DNA of 63,011 nt from Leptolyngbyaceae cyanobacterium HOT.MB2.61 (GTDB lineage Bacteria; Cyanobacteriota; Cyanobacteriia; Leptolyngbyales; Leptolyngbyaceae). The stretch is from NCBI GenBank assembly GCA_023511615.1, contig JAIMBL010000006.1, forward strand, positions 1 through 63,011, given 5' to 3'. Under the pieces are notes generated by a model. It ran no database searches and was not told the origin of the DNA. It saw only the letters and a list, made by a program, of their open reading frames with translations. Positions 18,172 through 26,959 of the stretch are shown piece after piece (within the stretch, counting starts at the first letter, position 1; each line of letters begins with the position of its first letter). A program made the position numbers and the translations under genes.

Positions 18172-18237
18172 AGATCCCCGATTTCCTTACCAAATCACTC
18201 GATCCTGGGTCAGCATTAATCAAGAAGTCAGGGATCT
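18172..18237. repeat. Inverted-repeat element (AGATCCC type)
   Basis: Begins AGATCCCCGATTTC and ends AAGTCAGGGATCT, forming imperfect 13-bp terminal inverted repeats around a 40-bp middle. It encodes nothing. Confidence 0.65.
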
Positions 18238-18279
18238 GGGCATCCCGGATCGCTCCTTATTTGATCTCTAAAAGGATTA

Positions 18280-18383
18280 ATACCAATTCTTGACTTTGGA
18301 TTTGCGATTTTGGATTGACAAACACTAAACCTTGAGAGGGTTCTAACCTCTTCATCTGTAGCCTTGCTTTGAAGAATTGGTAT
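18280..18383. repeat. Inverted-repeat element with 12-bp perfect ends
   Basis: ATACCAATTCTT (18280-18291) and AAGAATTGGTAT (18372-18383) are exact complements. The 80-bp middle has GATTTTGGATT and GAGAGGGTT words typical of small cyanobacterial non-coding elements. Confidence 0.8.
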
Positions 18384-18471
18384 AACCTCAGAAAAATTTT
18401 CTGATTTCTGGGAAAGATTTTGCCTGAGTGTCGTCAGTAAGAGTGGAAAGATTTGGTGAGAGGAGTTTGAG

Positions 18472-18702
18472 ATGAGAGGTGAAATTGCCCTACTAACTCT
18501 GGGAATCTGTTTAGGCTCGATTGGTTTGAGTGATTATGGAGGTAGTCAGGCAAACCCCTCTTCAACAGCTCGAACGGTAATGGGGGTAATTGCTCAACAC
18601 CCAGCTTCTACCCAACCCAACTATAACTGTAGTGCGCGGGGGGGATGGAGTCCTGAGAAACGAGCCTGGTGCCAAAAAGTGAAGAAGCTCAAGAAAAACT
18701 AA
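18472..18702 (+). CDS. Small secreted hypothetical protein (76 aa)
   Basis: The N-terminus MRGEIALLTLGICLGSIGLS is a signal-peptide-like segment. The mature part is short, basic at the end (VKKLKKN) and has two Cys (NYNCSARGG and RAWCQKV) that could form a disulphide. AGGAG precedes the ATG with spacing of about seven. The family is not recognised. It is convergent with the C39-like peptidase gene, five bases apart, so the two transcripts face each other. Confidence 0.6.
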   Translation: MRGEIALLTLGICLGSIGLSDYGGSQANPSSTARTVMGVIAQHPASTQPNYNCSARGGWSPEKRAWCQKVKKLKKN

Positions 18703-18706
18703 TGGC

Positions 18707-19750
18707 TCACCGTCTTGCCAGACGATGCAGCCAGATATAGTCTTCACCTTCCGGCGAACATTTTGTTTGAATGAGCGAGTTGGAGTAGTGGAGGTTGGCC
18801 CCAGAAAGGTCGTTTCGATATCCAGAGGAGGTCCACTCACCATAGGGATCGTTGACAAAAAATCCGTACTGGTCGTAACCGCGCACGACAATGATGTGTC
18901 CGAAATTCGTGAAGTAGCCGTGAATGATGCAGGGTCGGCCTTCGGCGATCGCTTTCCGAATGTCATATAGCCTGCCCCGCTCAGTATAGTCATCCACCAA
19001 TCCGTAGTTGCGGGCCATGGTTGCCAGATCATAGGGATCCCAGCGGCTCAAACCGTTGTTTTCCATGTATTGATAAAGCTCATCCTCTAACTGGCCAACT
19101 CCGGTAGTTTTCCGAATCTGAAAATAGGCCATCACCATGGCAAAGGAAGTGACATTACAGGCTCCAGAAGGGTTTAAGGCGTTATCCAACTGGCTCTTGT
19201 AGGGAACGTTCAGGCGAACCGTGACGGGTAAGCCACCCGGATTGGGGGCGGCAGATTGGGAAATGGGTACGGATTGCGGTTGACGGTTGATGAATTGGAG
19301 GTGGGGAGCGTAGACATACCAGGTGTTGCGGGGTGGGGTTCCAAGGCTATCCCATAGGATAGCTAACTTAAGATGATTGCTATTGGCTGTGGCCCAGGAT
19401 TGGAGATTGAAAATTCTCCCAGCGGCGATCGCCACTTTGTCCTGAAGGGGTAACTGAGAAGCATCTGCGGTGGACTGCTTAAAGACTGTGTTTTGAATCA
19501 CCCGGATACTGGGCGGCCGGATCAGTTGAACATGAGGAATATAGGCACACCAGGTATTACGCGGAGGAGTTCCTAACGAGTCCCGCAGCAGCGCCACTCG
19601 GACGTGACTTGGATTAACAACCTTCCAGGAATGAATGTCAAATACTCGACCGGCTGCAACCTCAACTTTATCCTCTGGAGGCAACTGCGAGGAAGGCTCG
19701 GTGGTGCGCTTGAAAAAGGTGGTTTGAGTGACTTTCAACTGGATGGGCAT
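18707..19750 (-). CDS. C39-like peptidase with duplicated N-terminal domain
   Basis: A 347-residue protein. The N-terminal 155 residues are two copies of a 75-residue module; each has a KRTTE/KQSTA region, xQLPxxDKVxxAAGRxFxxxSW, and ends LGTPPRNTW. The C-terminal domain resembles Peptidase_C39_2: NPSGACNVTSFAMVM has the nucleophile Cys, NFGHIIVVRGYD the His, and NDPYGEW the third residue. C39 enzymes cleave double-Gly leaders or similar peptides and are thiol proteases. There is no signal peptide or TM segment, so it is presumably cytosolic or exported by another route. The repeated module may bind a ligand. AGGT sits before the ATG. Confidence 0.75.
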   Translation of the reverse strand: MPIQLKVTQTTFFKRTTEPSSQLPPEDKVEVAAGRVFDIHSWKVVNPSHVRVALLRDSLGTPPRNTWCAYIPHVQLIRPPSIRVIQNTVFKQSTADASQLPLQDKVAIAAGRIFNLQSWATANSNHLKLAILWDSLGTPPRNTWYVYAPHLQFINRQPQSVPISQSAAPNPGGLPVTVRLNVPYKSQLDNALNPSGACNVTSFAMVMAYFQIRKTTGVGQLEDELYQYMENNGLSRWDPYDLATMARNYGLVDDYTERGRLYDIRKAIAEGRPCIIHGYFTNFGHIIVVRGYDQYGFFVNDPYGEWTSSGYRNDLSGANLHYSNSLIQTKCSPEGEDYIWLHRLARR

Positions 19751-19937
19751 TGACCTGGCTACTCAATGTGTACTTTTGTGAAAAGATTTGCAGTTTAGCA
19801 GGTTAACCGCTATCTATAGTAGGTACGTTGCCAGGTAAGACTAGATATAGCGTTTTTAGGAATTAACTGCACTACTTCTTCATCTACCAGCCTTTTGCCT
19901 GGCACGAGGAAACCATTAGCCACTAAAGATTAGGACA

Positions 19938-20132
19938 ATGAACTATCAACAGCAACTCAATCCCTGGGTAATTCACAAATTATTACCGAATTTGAATCAG
20001 TTGGCGGTTACACGCTTCCGGCGTCGCAACGATGCCGAGGCTTATCTACGCGTGCTCAAGCAGACCCAACCCCACGCTAAATTTGCCATTACTTTTGATG
20101 TCGGTCAAGGTGAAGTTAGCCAGATCGGCTAA
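19938..20132 (+). CDS. Small conserved hypothetical protein (64 aa)
   Basis: A 64-residue basic protein with WVIHKLLPNLNQLAVTRFRRRNDAEAYLRVLKQ, then KFAITFDVG. The composition suggests a helix pair followed by a strand, and similar short proteins are known in cyanobacteria without assigned function. No Cys or TM segment. It precedes the methyltransferase gene by 157 bp on the same strand. Confidence 0.55.
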   Translation: MNYQQQLNPWVIHKLLPNLNQLAVTRFRRRNDAEAYLRVLKQTQPHAKFAITFDVGQGEVSQIG

Positions 20133-20297
20133 ATCATGTCATTAATGTTTGCTGTGTTTGCGGAGTGTGGTGTTGGAAAAACTGAATAGGGTTCAATGCT
20201 TAATCTGTCCAACGCAAGAGCATTATCGAGCAAATCAATTCTTGTTCTGCCAGGCCCTCTGCCTGTGTCACAATGAAAGCCGCTACTGGTGGTGGAC

Positions 20298-21509
20298 ATG
20301 GCAACGCAGTTGGGAGAAAGTTCATCGAGTTCCTCAGCTCTCGGCATCCTGATCGCCCAAAGGATTGCCGAGAGTTCCTGTTTCAGGATTCCCTTTTCTG
20401 AATTTATGGAACTGGCGTTATACCATCCACTTCACGGTTACTACGCCAGTAGTGCTTCACAAATTGGTACGCAGGGGGATTTCTTCACGTCTCCCCATTT
20501 GGGGGCAGACTTTGGAGAACTGCTGGCTGAGCAATTGGTTCAGATGTGGGAAGTCATGGGTCGGCCGCACCCCTTCACCCTGGTGGAAATGGGAGCCGGG
20601 CAGGGACTTTTGGCATCCGATGTCCTGGGTTACTTGCAACAAAGCTATCCCCTATTTTTTGAATCGCTGGAGTACATCATTATCGAGCGGGCGGCAGCTT
20701 TAATGGCGGAACAACAGCGACAACTGAAGTCTCTAGAAATCATGGGAAACCGTTTGCGATGGTGTCAGTTGGAGGATTTACCTGCGGGATCAGTCACAGG
20801 TTGCCTCTTTTCCAATGAACTAGTCGATGCTCTCCCTGTTCATCAGGTGGTTCTGGAAGCAGGACAGTTGCGGGAAGTGTATGTCACGGTTCAGCCAGAA
20901 GCTGAAGCAAAAATTCAGTTTGTTGAAGTGGTGGATGATCTATCTACTTCACATCTGGTGGAGTACTTCGATGAGGTTGGCATCAATTTGTTTTCTGGGA
21001 CCTATCCGGACGGCTACCGAACGGAGGTGAACCTGGCTGCGCTGGATTGGATGACCGCCGTGGCCGAGAAACTTAAGTGCGGTTACGTTTTAACCATTGA
21101 TTATGGATACACTAGCGATCGCTACTACCACCCGATGCGATCCCAAGGGACCTTACAGTGCTATTACCGTCATAGACATCACTCCAATCCCTACATTTAT
21201 GTCGGAGAGCAAGACATTACTGCCCACGTAGACTTTACAGCTTTGCAACGCCAGGGAGAGCGATGCGGCTTGCAAACTCTTGGTTATACGAAACAAGGAA
21301 TGTTTCTGATGGCGTTGGGGTTGGGCGATCGCCTGGCCGCCCTGAGCCGGTCTGAAACCAGCGATCCCCAAGCCATCGTTGAAATCCTCCGCCGTCGAGA
21401 TGCCCTGCAACAGCTTGTCAGCCCAGTGGGTTTGGGTAACTTTGGTGTTTTAATTCAAGGCAAAGGCGTGGAAAGTAACGAACCCCTGCAAGGTTTGCGG
21501 CAGGAGTGA
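20298..21509 (+). CDS. Class I SAM-dependent methyltransferase (NDUFAF7/MidA-like)
   Basis: A protein of about 403 residues in the MidA/NDUFAF7 family. The GDFFTSP segment and the SAM-binding loop LVEMGAGQGLLASDVL are conserved, as are FSNELVDALPVH and TIDYGY near the middle. Mitochondrial NDUFAF7 methylates an arginine of the complex I subunit NDUFS2; the cyanobacterial homologue is therefore plausibly linked to NDH-1 assembly, but that is inference. GTG codons at 20289 and 20292 are alternative starts. The C-terminal end falls a few bases before the convergent rlpA gene. Confidence 0.88.
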   Translation: MATQLGESSSSSSALGILIAQRIAESSCFRIPFSEFMELALYHPLHGYYASSASQIGTQGDFFTSPHLGADFGELLAEQLVQMWEVMGRPHPFTLVEMGAGQGLLASDVLGYLQQSYPLFFESLEYIIIERAAALMAEQQRQLKSLEIMGNRLRWCQLEDLPAGSVTGCLFSNELVDALPVHQVVLEAGQLREVYVTVQPEAEAKIQFVEVVDDLSTSHLVEYFDEVGINLFSGTYPDGYRTEVNLAALDWMTAVAEKLKCGYVLTIDYGYTSDRYYHPMRSQGTLQCYYRHRHHSNPYIYVGEQDITAHVDFTALQRQGERCGLQTLGYTKQGMFLMALGLGDRLAALSRSETSDPQAIVEILRRRDALQQLVSPVGLGNFGVLIQGKGVESNEPLQGLRQE

Positions 21510-21512
21510 GGC

Positions 21513-22631
21513 TCAATTCTCTGCCACAGACTGGGGATCCACGATATCCAATCGCACAGGCGCAACTCCAGTCTGGATTAAACCCAGTACCCGTGCTGCT
21601 GCTGTGGACAAGTCAATAATCCGGTTGCCGTGGAAGGGGCCGCGATCGTTGATTCGCACAATGACTGACGTGCCGTTATTTAGATTCGTCACCCGCACTC
21701 GTGTGCCAAAGGGCAAGCTCCGGTGGGCTGCCGTCATTTTGTGTTGACTGAAAATTTCCCCACTGGCGCTCTGGTTACCGTCAAAACCAGGTCCATACCA
21801 GGATGCCATTCCGCTCAGGGCAATTCGGAAGGGGCCGACAGAAACTTCTGTCCGGCGACGAGGCCTGCCAGTCACCTCAGATAGGGGATCGGCGTTGCCT
21901 AATAAACGGCGGAGTCGATTAGTAGCCTGGAGGGCATCACTTTCCAGGTTGCGGGTGGTATCTGGCAAGATAGTGTTGGAATCAACCACAGCCAGGGTGA
22001 GATCCTGGGCTTTGATGACATAGCCTGACTTTGCCTCCCAGGCCACGGTGATATTTTTGGCATCAAACCCATCACGATTGAGCTGATTTAACCTGGCAGC
22101 GATTTCCGATGCTCGCCACACAGCGTCTCCCTGAGTTGACCTTGCCTCTTTTGTAAGAGAAGCAGAGGAAGTTGGGTTTTGGCTGGCTTCGGGAGCAGAC
22201 TCGGAAGACGACTCCTGCTGACTTGAAGTATCCAGCCCTTTATCCTGGATCCCTAATAGGGAGGTGTTGGGCTGCTGGACTCCCATTTTGACGGCTTCGG
22301 GGGCAGCTTTTGTTGAGCTGAGGACGGTCAAAACAGGAATATTGCGAACATAGAGGGTTGCTGCTTTGCGCCCCGCGAGTTCATGGGCATGAACTTTAGC
22401 GATCGCCAGCTCATTGGCCTCAGTAGTTGGTTGAGACGGCTGCTCTCCTAGCTTGACCACCTCACTCGACAGGTCGAGGGCCGGGTTAGGGGAATGGTTG
22501 GAGGCTATTTTGAGACTCGTCTCTGAACGTTGGTCAACTGCTTCAGAAGAATTGGCGTTTCCTGCAAGGGGAATACCAACGGTTGAAATCAACAAAGTTG
22601 CAGTTAGACCGCTTAGAAGTTTTTGATTCAT
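21513..22631 (-). CDS. rlpA: RlpA-family septal ring lytic transglycosylase
   Basis: About 372 residues from the ATG at 22631. A signal peptide is visible (LLSGLTATLLISTVGIPLAGNA). A long, low-complexity Ser/Ala/Glu-rich middle follows. The C-terminal double-psi beta barrel is clear: GMASWYGPGFDGN, SGEIFSQHKMTAAHRSLPFGTRVRVTN and VIRINDRGPF, the latter with the catalytic-type Asp. Such proteins cleave naked glycan strands at division sites in other bacteria. There is no SPOR domain, as in many cyanobacterial homologues. The ORF extends to 22712, but that N-terminal part looks non-coding. Confidence 0.88.
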   Translation of the reverse strand: MNQKLLSGLTATLLISTVGIPLAGNANSSEAVDQRSETSLKIASNHSPNPALDLSSEVVKLGEQPSQPTTEANELAIAKVHAHELAGRKAATLYVRNIPVLTVLSSTKAAPEAVKMGVQQPNTSLLGIQDKGLDTSSQQESSSESAPEASQNPTSSASLTKEARSTQGDAVWRASEIAARLNQLNRDGFDAKNITVAWEAKSGYVIKAQDLTLAVVDSNTILPDTTRNLESDALQATNRLRRLLGNADPLSEVTGRPRRRTEVSVGPFRIALSGMASWYGPGFDGNQSASGEIFSQHKMTAAHRSLPFGTRVRVTNLNNGTSVIVRINDRGPFHGNRIIDLSTAAARVLGLIQTGVAPVRLDIVDPQSVAEN

Positions 22632-23279
22632 ACACTCATGCGTGAAGGGCACCTGCTGCGAGAAAGTGAGGCCGTACAACTGGGTGTGACACTCAATTGC
22701 CTGGCACAGCACTAACTCGTATTCGTTCCGTGTTCACTCCGGAGTTTTAGAACTGCAACAGACTATCACGAAGTTTTTCCATTGGGGATCAGGGATCCTA
22801 CAAATTCATTATGAAGTTTATTAAATCTCTATAAAATCAAATTGAGCCGATACGCGACTGGGCAAGGGTTTCGCCAGTTTTCTCTATTCCAGAAACTTTA
22901 CAGTAACCTCATAAAATCTTCATACTTTTTATGCTGATTCTTTGACAAACGCTCCGGATCGGGGAGCGATTCTGGTTGTTATCTCTGCCTGCTTCTCGGA
23001 TTGGCTTTGAGCCAAGTACAATACAACCTGCACAAATGGCTTACCGAAGCGATAAGCGCCATTTTGGCTAGAGAATGGATTAAAGGCTACGGCATGTCAG
23101 GTGCAGGAGGCCGGGGACTGAGATTTCGGAGCCAGGGATTAGGGGCCAGTAGTCTGCCAGGCAGATTGTAAGGGTTTGCAACCCCTTAAAACCCCGGAAA
23201 TTAGTCCTTCTGAATTGAGATAACTCAGCGAAGTTTCTTTGGTGAACCACTACGGGCTGGAAGGGGGCAGAGGGCAGGT
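22632..23279. other. Divergent region between rlpA and purM
   Basis: No gene seen across about 650 bp. There is a short hairpin around 22950-22968 (GCTCCGGATCGGGGAGC) and another at 23170-23187 (AAGGGTTTGCAACCCCTT). The AT-rich segment near 22800-22935 probably holds the promoters. Confidence 0.45.
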
Positions 23280-24308
23280 ATGGATTACTGCGAAGCGGGG
23301 GTAGACGTTGAAGCAGGTCGGGCGTTCGTAGACCGGATCCGGCAGATGGTGAACAGTACTGCTCGGCCAGAGGTTATGGGCGGTTTGGGTGGATTTAGCG
23401 GTCTCTTCCAACTGCCAGCGGGCTATCAAGAGCCAGTTCTTGTGTCGGGAACGGATGGAGTTGGCACAAAACTGAAACTGGCACACAGTCTCGGTCGTCA
23501 CGATACGGTTGGCATAGACCTGGTGGCGATGTGTGTTAACGATGTGCTGACCAGCGGCGCAGAGCCGTTATTTTTTCTGGATTACCTGGCGACAGGGCAT
23601 CTTAACCCGGATCAGCTAGAGCAGGTTATTGCAGGCATTGTGGCAGGGTGTCACCAGGCAGGGTGTACTCTCTTAGGTGGCGAAACGGCTGAAATGCCTG
23701 GATTCTACCAGGCTGGAGAGTACGACCTGGCAGGTTTTTGCGTTGGCATTGTGGACAGGAGACGACTCCTGGACGGATCTCAGGTGCAGGTGGGAGATGT
23801 AGCTGTGGGTTTGGCCAGCCAGGGTGTTCACAGTAACGGTTTCAGCCTGGTACGGAAGATAGTCCACGATCGCGGCTTTGACTGGAGCGATCGCCCCCCA
23901 GCGCTGGGAGGCAAAAGCCTGGGAGAGGTTTTACTGACTCCTACGCAAATTTACGTAAAGCCTGTCCTCGCCGCTCTCCAGCACGGGTTGGAAATTCATG
24001 GGATGGCGCACATTACGGGGGGAGGATTGCCCGAAAATCTACCCCGCTGTCTGGGCCAGGGTCAGGCTGTCAAAATCAATCCTGATTCCTGGACGGTTTT
24101 GCCAATTTTTGAATGGCTGGCAAGAGAGGGAAATGTTAATCCCGCTGCCATGTTCAATACATTTAATATGGGAATTGGATTTGTTGTTTTAGTTTCCGCT
24201 GACCAGGTAACAGAAACTATTCACCATTTTGAGTCTCAAAACATCCCGGCTTATGCGATTGGACAAGTGATTTCTGGTCAGGGTGAATTGGTGGGATTAC
24301 TGGAGTAG
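23280..24308 (+). CDS. purM: Phosphoribosylformylglycinamidine cyclo-ligase (AIR synthetase)
   Basis: 342 residues, the usual PurM length. This ATP-dependent enzyme closes the imidazole ring to make 5-aminoimidazole ribotide, the fifth step of purine synthesis. [13 protein letters not shown] is the usual N-terminus, [12 protein letters not shown] the ATP/substrate segment, and [11 protein letters not shown] the second signature; [15 protein letters not shown] and [12 protein letters not shown] complete the fold. The start at 23280 is an ATG. Five bases after its stop lies the start of rsmA, so purM-rsmA-ispE form an operon. Confidence 0.96.
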   Translation: MDYCEAGVDVEAGRAFVDRIRQMVNSTARPEVMGGLGGFSGLFQLPAGYQEPVLVSGTDGVGTKLKLAHSLGRHDTVGIDLVAMCVNDVLTSGAEPLFFLDYLATGHLNPDQLEQVIAGIVAGCHQAGCTLLGGETAEMPGFYQAGEYDLAGFCVGIVDRRRLLDGSQVQVGDVAVGLASQGVHSNGFSLVRKIVHDRGFDWSDRPPALGGKSLGEVLLTPTQIYVKPVLAALQHGLEIHGMAHITGGGLPENLPRCLGQGQAVKINPDSWTVLPIFEWLAREGNVNPAAMFNTFNMGIGFVVLVSADQVTETIHHFESQNIPAYAIGQVISGQGELVGLLE

Positions 24309-24312
24309 TACA

Positions 24313-25188
24313 GTGCCTAAAGCCCGTAAACAATTTGGTCAGCACTGGCTCCAGAGCGAAGAGGCTTTGAGTAAAATTGTAGCGGTAGCAGAGCTAAAGG
24401 AGGGCGATCGCGTATTAGAAATTGGTCCTGGTACTGGCATACTCACTCGTCAATTATTACCTTTAGCTGAATCAGTTGTTGCTGTAGAAATTGACCGGGA
24501 TTTGTGCGAAATTCTGACTAGAAAATTGGGAAAAACTGAAAATTTTTTGTTGCTACAAGGAGATTTTCTCACTCTAGATCTCAACACACTTTTACAGCCT
24601 TTTCCGCAATTTCACAACCCGAACAAAGTGGTTGCCAATATTCCTTACAACATCACGGGACCGATTCTGGAAAAACTGCTGGGCACGATCGCCCATCCCA
24701 ATCCTCAACCCTTTGAGGCGATCGTCCTGCTGGTTCAGCGGGAAGTGGCCCAGCGGCTGACAGCAAAACCCGGTTCTACCCAGTTCGGTGCTTTGTCTGT
24801 CCGAGTCCAGTATCTGGCAGAGTGCCAGTTTATCTGTGATGTTCCTGCCAAAGCCTTTCAGCCGCCACCCAAAGTGGATTCGGCAGTAGTGCGCCTGCGT
24901 CCCCGCTCAACTGGCACACCTGCCTACAACCCTCGCCAGATGGAAACTTTAGTCAAACTTGGCTTTTCCAGTAAGCGCAAAATGCTGCGAAACAATCTGA
25001 AAAGCCTGATTGACAGTGACCAACTGAGCCACTTGCTGGAACAATTGAATGTGAACCCCCAGTCTCGCGCTGAGGACTTGAGCGTCGAGAACTGGGTCGC
25101 GCTAAGTAATGAATTTGATGCGTTCCTACTCGCTGCTGGCTCCCGCCAAAATCAATCTTTACCTGGAAATTCTGAGCGATCGCCCTGA
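24313..25188 (+). CDS. rsmA: 16S rRNA (adenine1518/1519-N6)-dimethyltransferase
   Basis: Also called KsgA. The enzyme dimethylates two adjacent adenines in the 3' helix of 16S rRNA and acts as a late check in small-subunit assembly. KARKQFGQHWLQSEEAL starts the domain, VLEIGPGTGILTRQLL is the SAM loop, NIPYNITGPIL the NxPY catalytic motif, and FQPPPKVDSAVVRL the C-terminal signature. The start is the GTG at 24313 with GGAG just before it. The C-terminus runs about 25 residues beyond the usual end (NWVALSNEF...) and overlaps ispE by 71 bp, so the tail could be vestigial. Confidence 0.94.
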   Translation: MPKARKQFGQHWLQSEEALSKIVAVAELKEGDRVLEIGPGTGILTRQLLPLAESVVAVEIDRDLCEILTRKLGKTENFLLLQGDFLTLDLNTLLQPFPQFHNPNKVVANIPYNITGPILEKLLGTIAHPNPQPFEAIVLLVQREVAQRLTAKPGSTQFGALSVRVQYLAECQFICDVPAKAFQPPPKVDSAVVRLRPRSTGTPAYNPRQMETLVKLGFSSKRKMLRNNLKSLIDSDQLSHLLEQLNVNPQSRAEDLSVENWVALSNEFDAFLLAAGSRQNQSLPGNSERSP

Positions 25189-26056
25189 TGGTTTCCATGA
25201 ACTGATCATGGTGCTCCAGAGTGTGGATCTGGCAGACCAGATTCAAATTTGTGCCAATAGTACGCAGACCATTCACGTCCGCTGCGACCATCCCCAGGTA
25301 CCGGGTGATAGCAGCAACCTGGCCTATCAGGCAGCGGCGTTGATGAGTCGGCAGTTTCCGGAGCATTTTGCCCGTTTGGGGGGAGTGGATATCTGTATAG
25401 ATAAGCAGATTCCGGTAGGTGCCGGAATGGCAGGTGGCTCCAGCAATGCCGCCGCCGTTCTGGTGGGGATTGATCTGCTTTGGAATCTGGGTCTGACCTA
25501 TGACGAACTCCAAGAGTTGGGTGCCCAGTTGGGTTCGGATGTGCCGTTCTGTATTGCAGGAGGCACTGCCCTGGCAACGGGGCGTGGTGAGCAACTGGAT
25601 GCATTGCCTGGTTTGGATCATCTCTATATCGTGCTGGCCAAGTACCGCACGCTTTCAGTGTCCACACCCTGGGCTTACCAAACCTATCGCCAGCAGTTTA
25701 GTGATTCCTACTTAAGGGAAACAGCTCTGGATCAGCGCCGGCAGCAGGTGCATGCAGGTCCGATGATGGCTGCGATCGCCCACCGCGATGGAACCCAGAT
25801 TGGCAAACTGCTTTACAACGATCTGGAAAAGGTGGTGCTGCCCGCCTATCCTCAAGTCTTGCAACTGCGGGAAACCTTTCAACAAATCGGCACCCTGGGC
25901 ACCATGATGTCCGGTTCTGGCCCCACGGTCTTTGCTCTGGCAGAGTCGCAAGCGCAGGCGGAGCACATCCAGCAGGAGATGAGAGCCAAGATTCCCGACC
26001 CTGACTTAGACCTTTGGGTCACTCGCTTCCGGCAGTCGGGGATTCAGGTCCGTTAA
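25118..26056 (+). CDS. ispE: 4-diphosphocytidyl-2-C-methyl-D-erythritol kinase
   Basis: A GHMP kinase of the methylerythritol-phosphate pathway. It phosphorylates CDP-methylerythritol on the way to IPP and DMAPP, which supply carotenoids and chlorophyll side chains. RSYSLLAPAKINLYLEI is the usual start, PVGAGMAGGSSNAAAVL the GHMP ATP loop, and GTMMSGSGPTVFAL the C-terminal GHMP motif. The ATG at 25118 fits homologues; an ATG three codons upstream is possible. The start lies inside rsmA, so the two are translationally coupled. The end overlaps by four bases the end of the convergent SDR gene. Confidence 0.95.
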   Translation: MRSYSLLAPAKINLYLEILSDRPDGFHELIMVLQSVDLADQIQICANSTQTIHVRCDHPQVPGDSSNLAYQAAALMSRQFPEHFARLGGVDICIDKQIPVGAGMAGGSSNAAAVLVGIDLLWNLGLTYDELQELGAQLGSDVPFCIAGGTALATGRGEQLDALPGLDHLYIVLAKYRTLSVSTPWAYQTYRQQFSDSYLRETALDQRRQQVHAGPMMAAIAHRDGTQIGKLLYNDLEKVVLPAYPQVLQLRETFQQIGTLGTMMSGSGPTVFALAESQAQAEHIQQEMRAKIPDPDLDLWVTRFRQSGIQVR

Positions 26057-26748
26057 ACATTGCCGTAGACAGGAACGGCTGCCCCTCGTATATCGCGGGC
26101 TGCTTCTGAGGCCAAAAAACAGATAACCTCTGCCAGCGATTCGGGTTTGACCCACTGAGGAGCATTCTCTGCCCCCATTGCAGCTCGATTGGCCGGAGTA
26201 TCAATAACACTGGGTAAAACAACGTTGGCGGTGATGTTAGTGCCTCTGGTTTCGTCGGCGATAGCCTGTGTCAATGCCACCACTCCCGCTTTTGATGCAC
26301 AGTAAGCTGCCAGTTGCCCACTGGGCTGCACTGCGCCTCGCGATCCGGTGGTGACAATCCGTCCGTATCCATGCTCTAGCATTTTCCTGAGGCTATGCTT
26401 ACAAACCAGAAAGGTTGTAATCAGATTCAAGTCAAAGTCCTGTTTCCATTGTTCCAGGCTATATGTATGAGTTGGCCCCATGGAAAAGCCACCTACCAGG
26501 TGAATCAGCACATCCACCCGTTCCATACTGTCCACTAACTGCTGCACTGCCGATTCATTTGTCAAATCCACCGCAACGAACTGAATTCGAGAGAAGTCGG
26601 CAGGAGGCAAAAAGCCTTTCAATCGCTCCACTTCTTTGGCGTTGTGGTAAGGAATAGTAACTTCGGCTCCTTGCGCCAGCACCATCGGCGTCACACCCAG
26701 ACCCAGCCCACCTGTTCCACCTGTTAATAGAACTTTCTTATCTTTCAT
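26053..26748 (-). CDS. Short-chain dehydrogenase/reductase (SDR)
   Basis: A 231-residue classical SDR. The dinucleotide site is LLTGGTGGLGLGV, the NAD stabilising segment has D61-like VDLTN, and the catalytic YCASKAG pair (Y-x3-K) follows with a Ser in TTGSRGA. Substrate cannot be told. GGAG precedes the ATG at 26748. It is downstream of the Rre1-like regulator on the same strand with 211 bp between and may be co-transcribed. Confidence 0.88.
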   Translation of the reverse strand: MKDKKVLLTGGTGGLGLGVTPMVLAQGAEVTIPYHNAKEVERLKGFLPPADFSRIQFVAVDLTNESAVQQLVDSMERVDVLIHLVGGFSMGPTHTYSLEQWKQDFDLNLITTFLVCKHSLRKMLEHGYGRIVTTGSRGAVQPSGQLAAYCASKAGVVALTQAIADETRGTNITANVVLPSVIDTPANRAAMGAENAPQWVKPESLAEVICFLASEAARDIRGAAVPVYGNV

Positions 26749-26959
26749 AGATCTCCGGATTCTGTGATGAATCGCAAGCCAACGCTTATTTTCATTAGGA
26801 TGGCATCAACATTTAGCGAGGTAGGACATCCTCCAGGCAATGTCGTCAGAGTTTCTTATTCCTGGAGCGGTTCATTCACTAATACGGTCTCATCCACAAC
26901 GACAACGTCAGGACAACGAGCTGTAGAGGCTTCGGCAAAGGGGCGAATCATGTCTTGGG

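Larger units (their letters stand above)
18024..18471. other. Intergenic region with two MITE-like elements
   Basis: No gene seen. It contains inverted-repeat elements at 18172-18237 and 18280-18383. A short hairpin (CTCAGG...CCTGAG) at about 18138-18157 may also be present. Confidence 0.6.
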
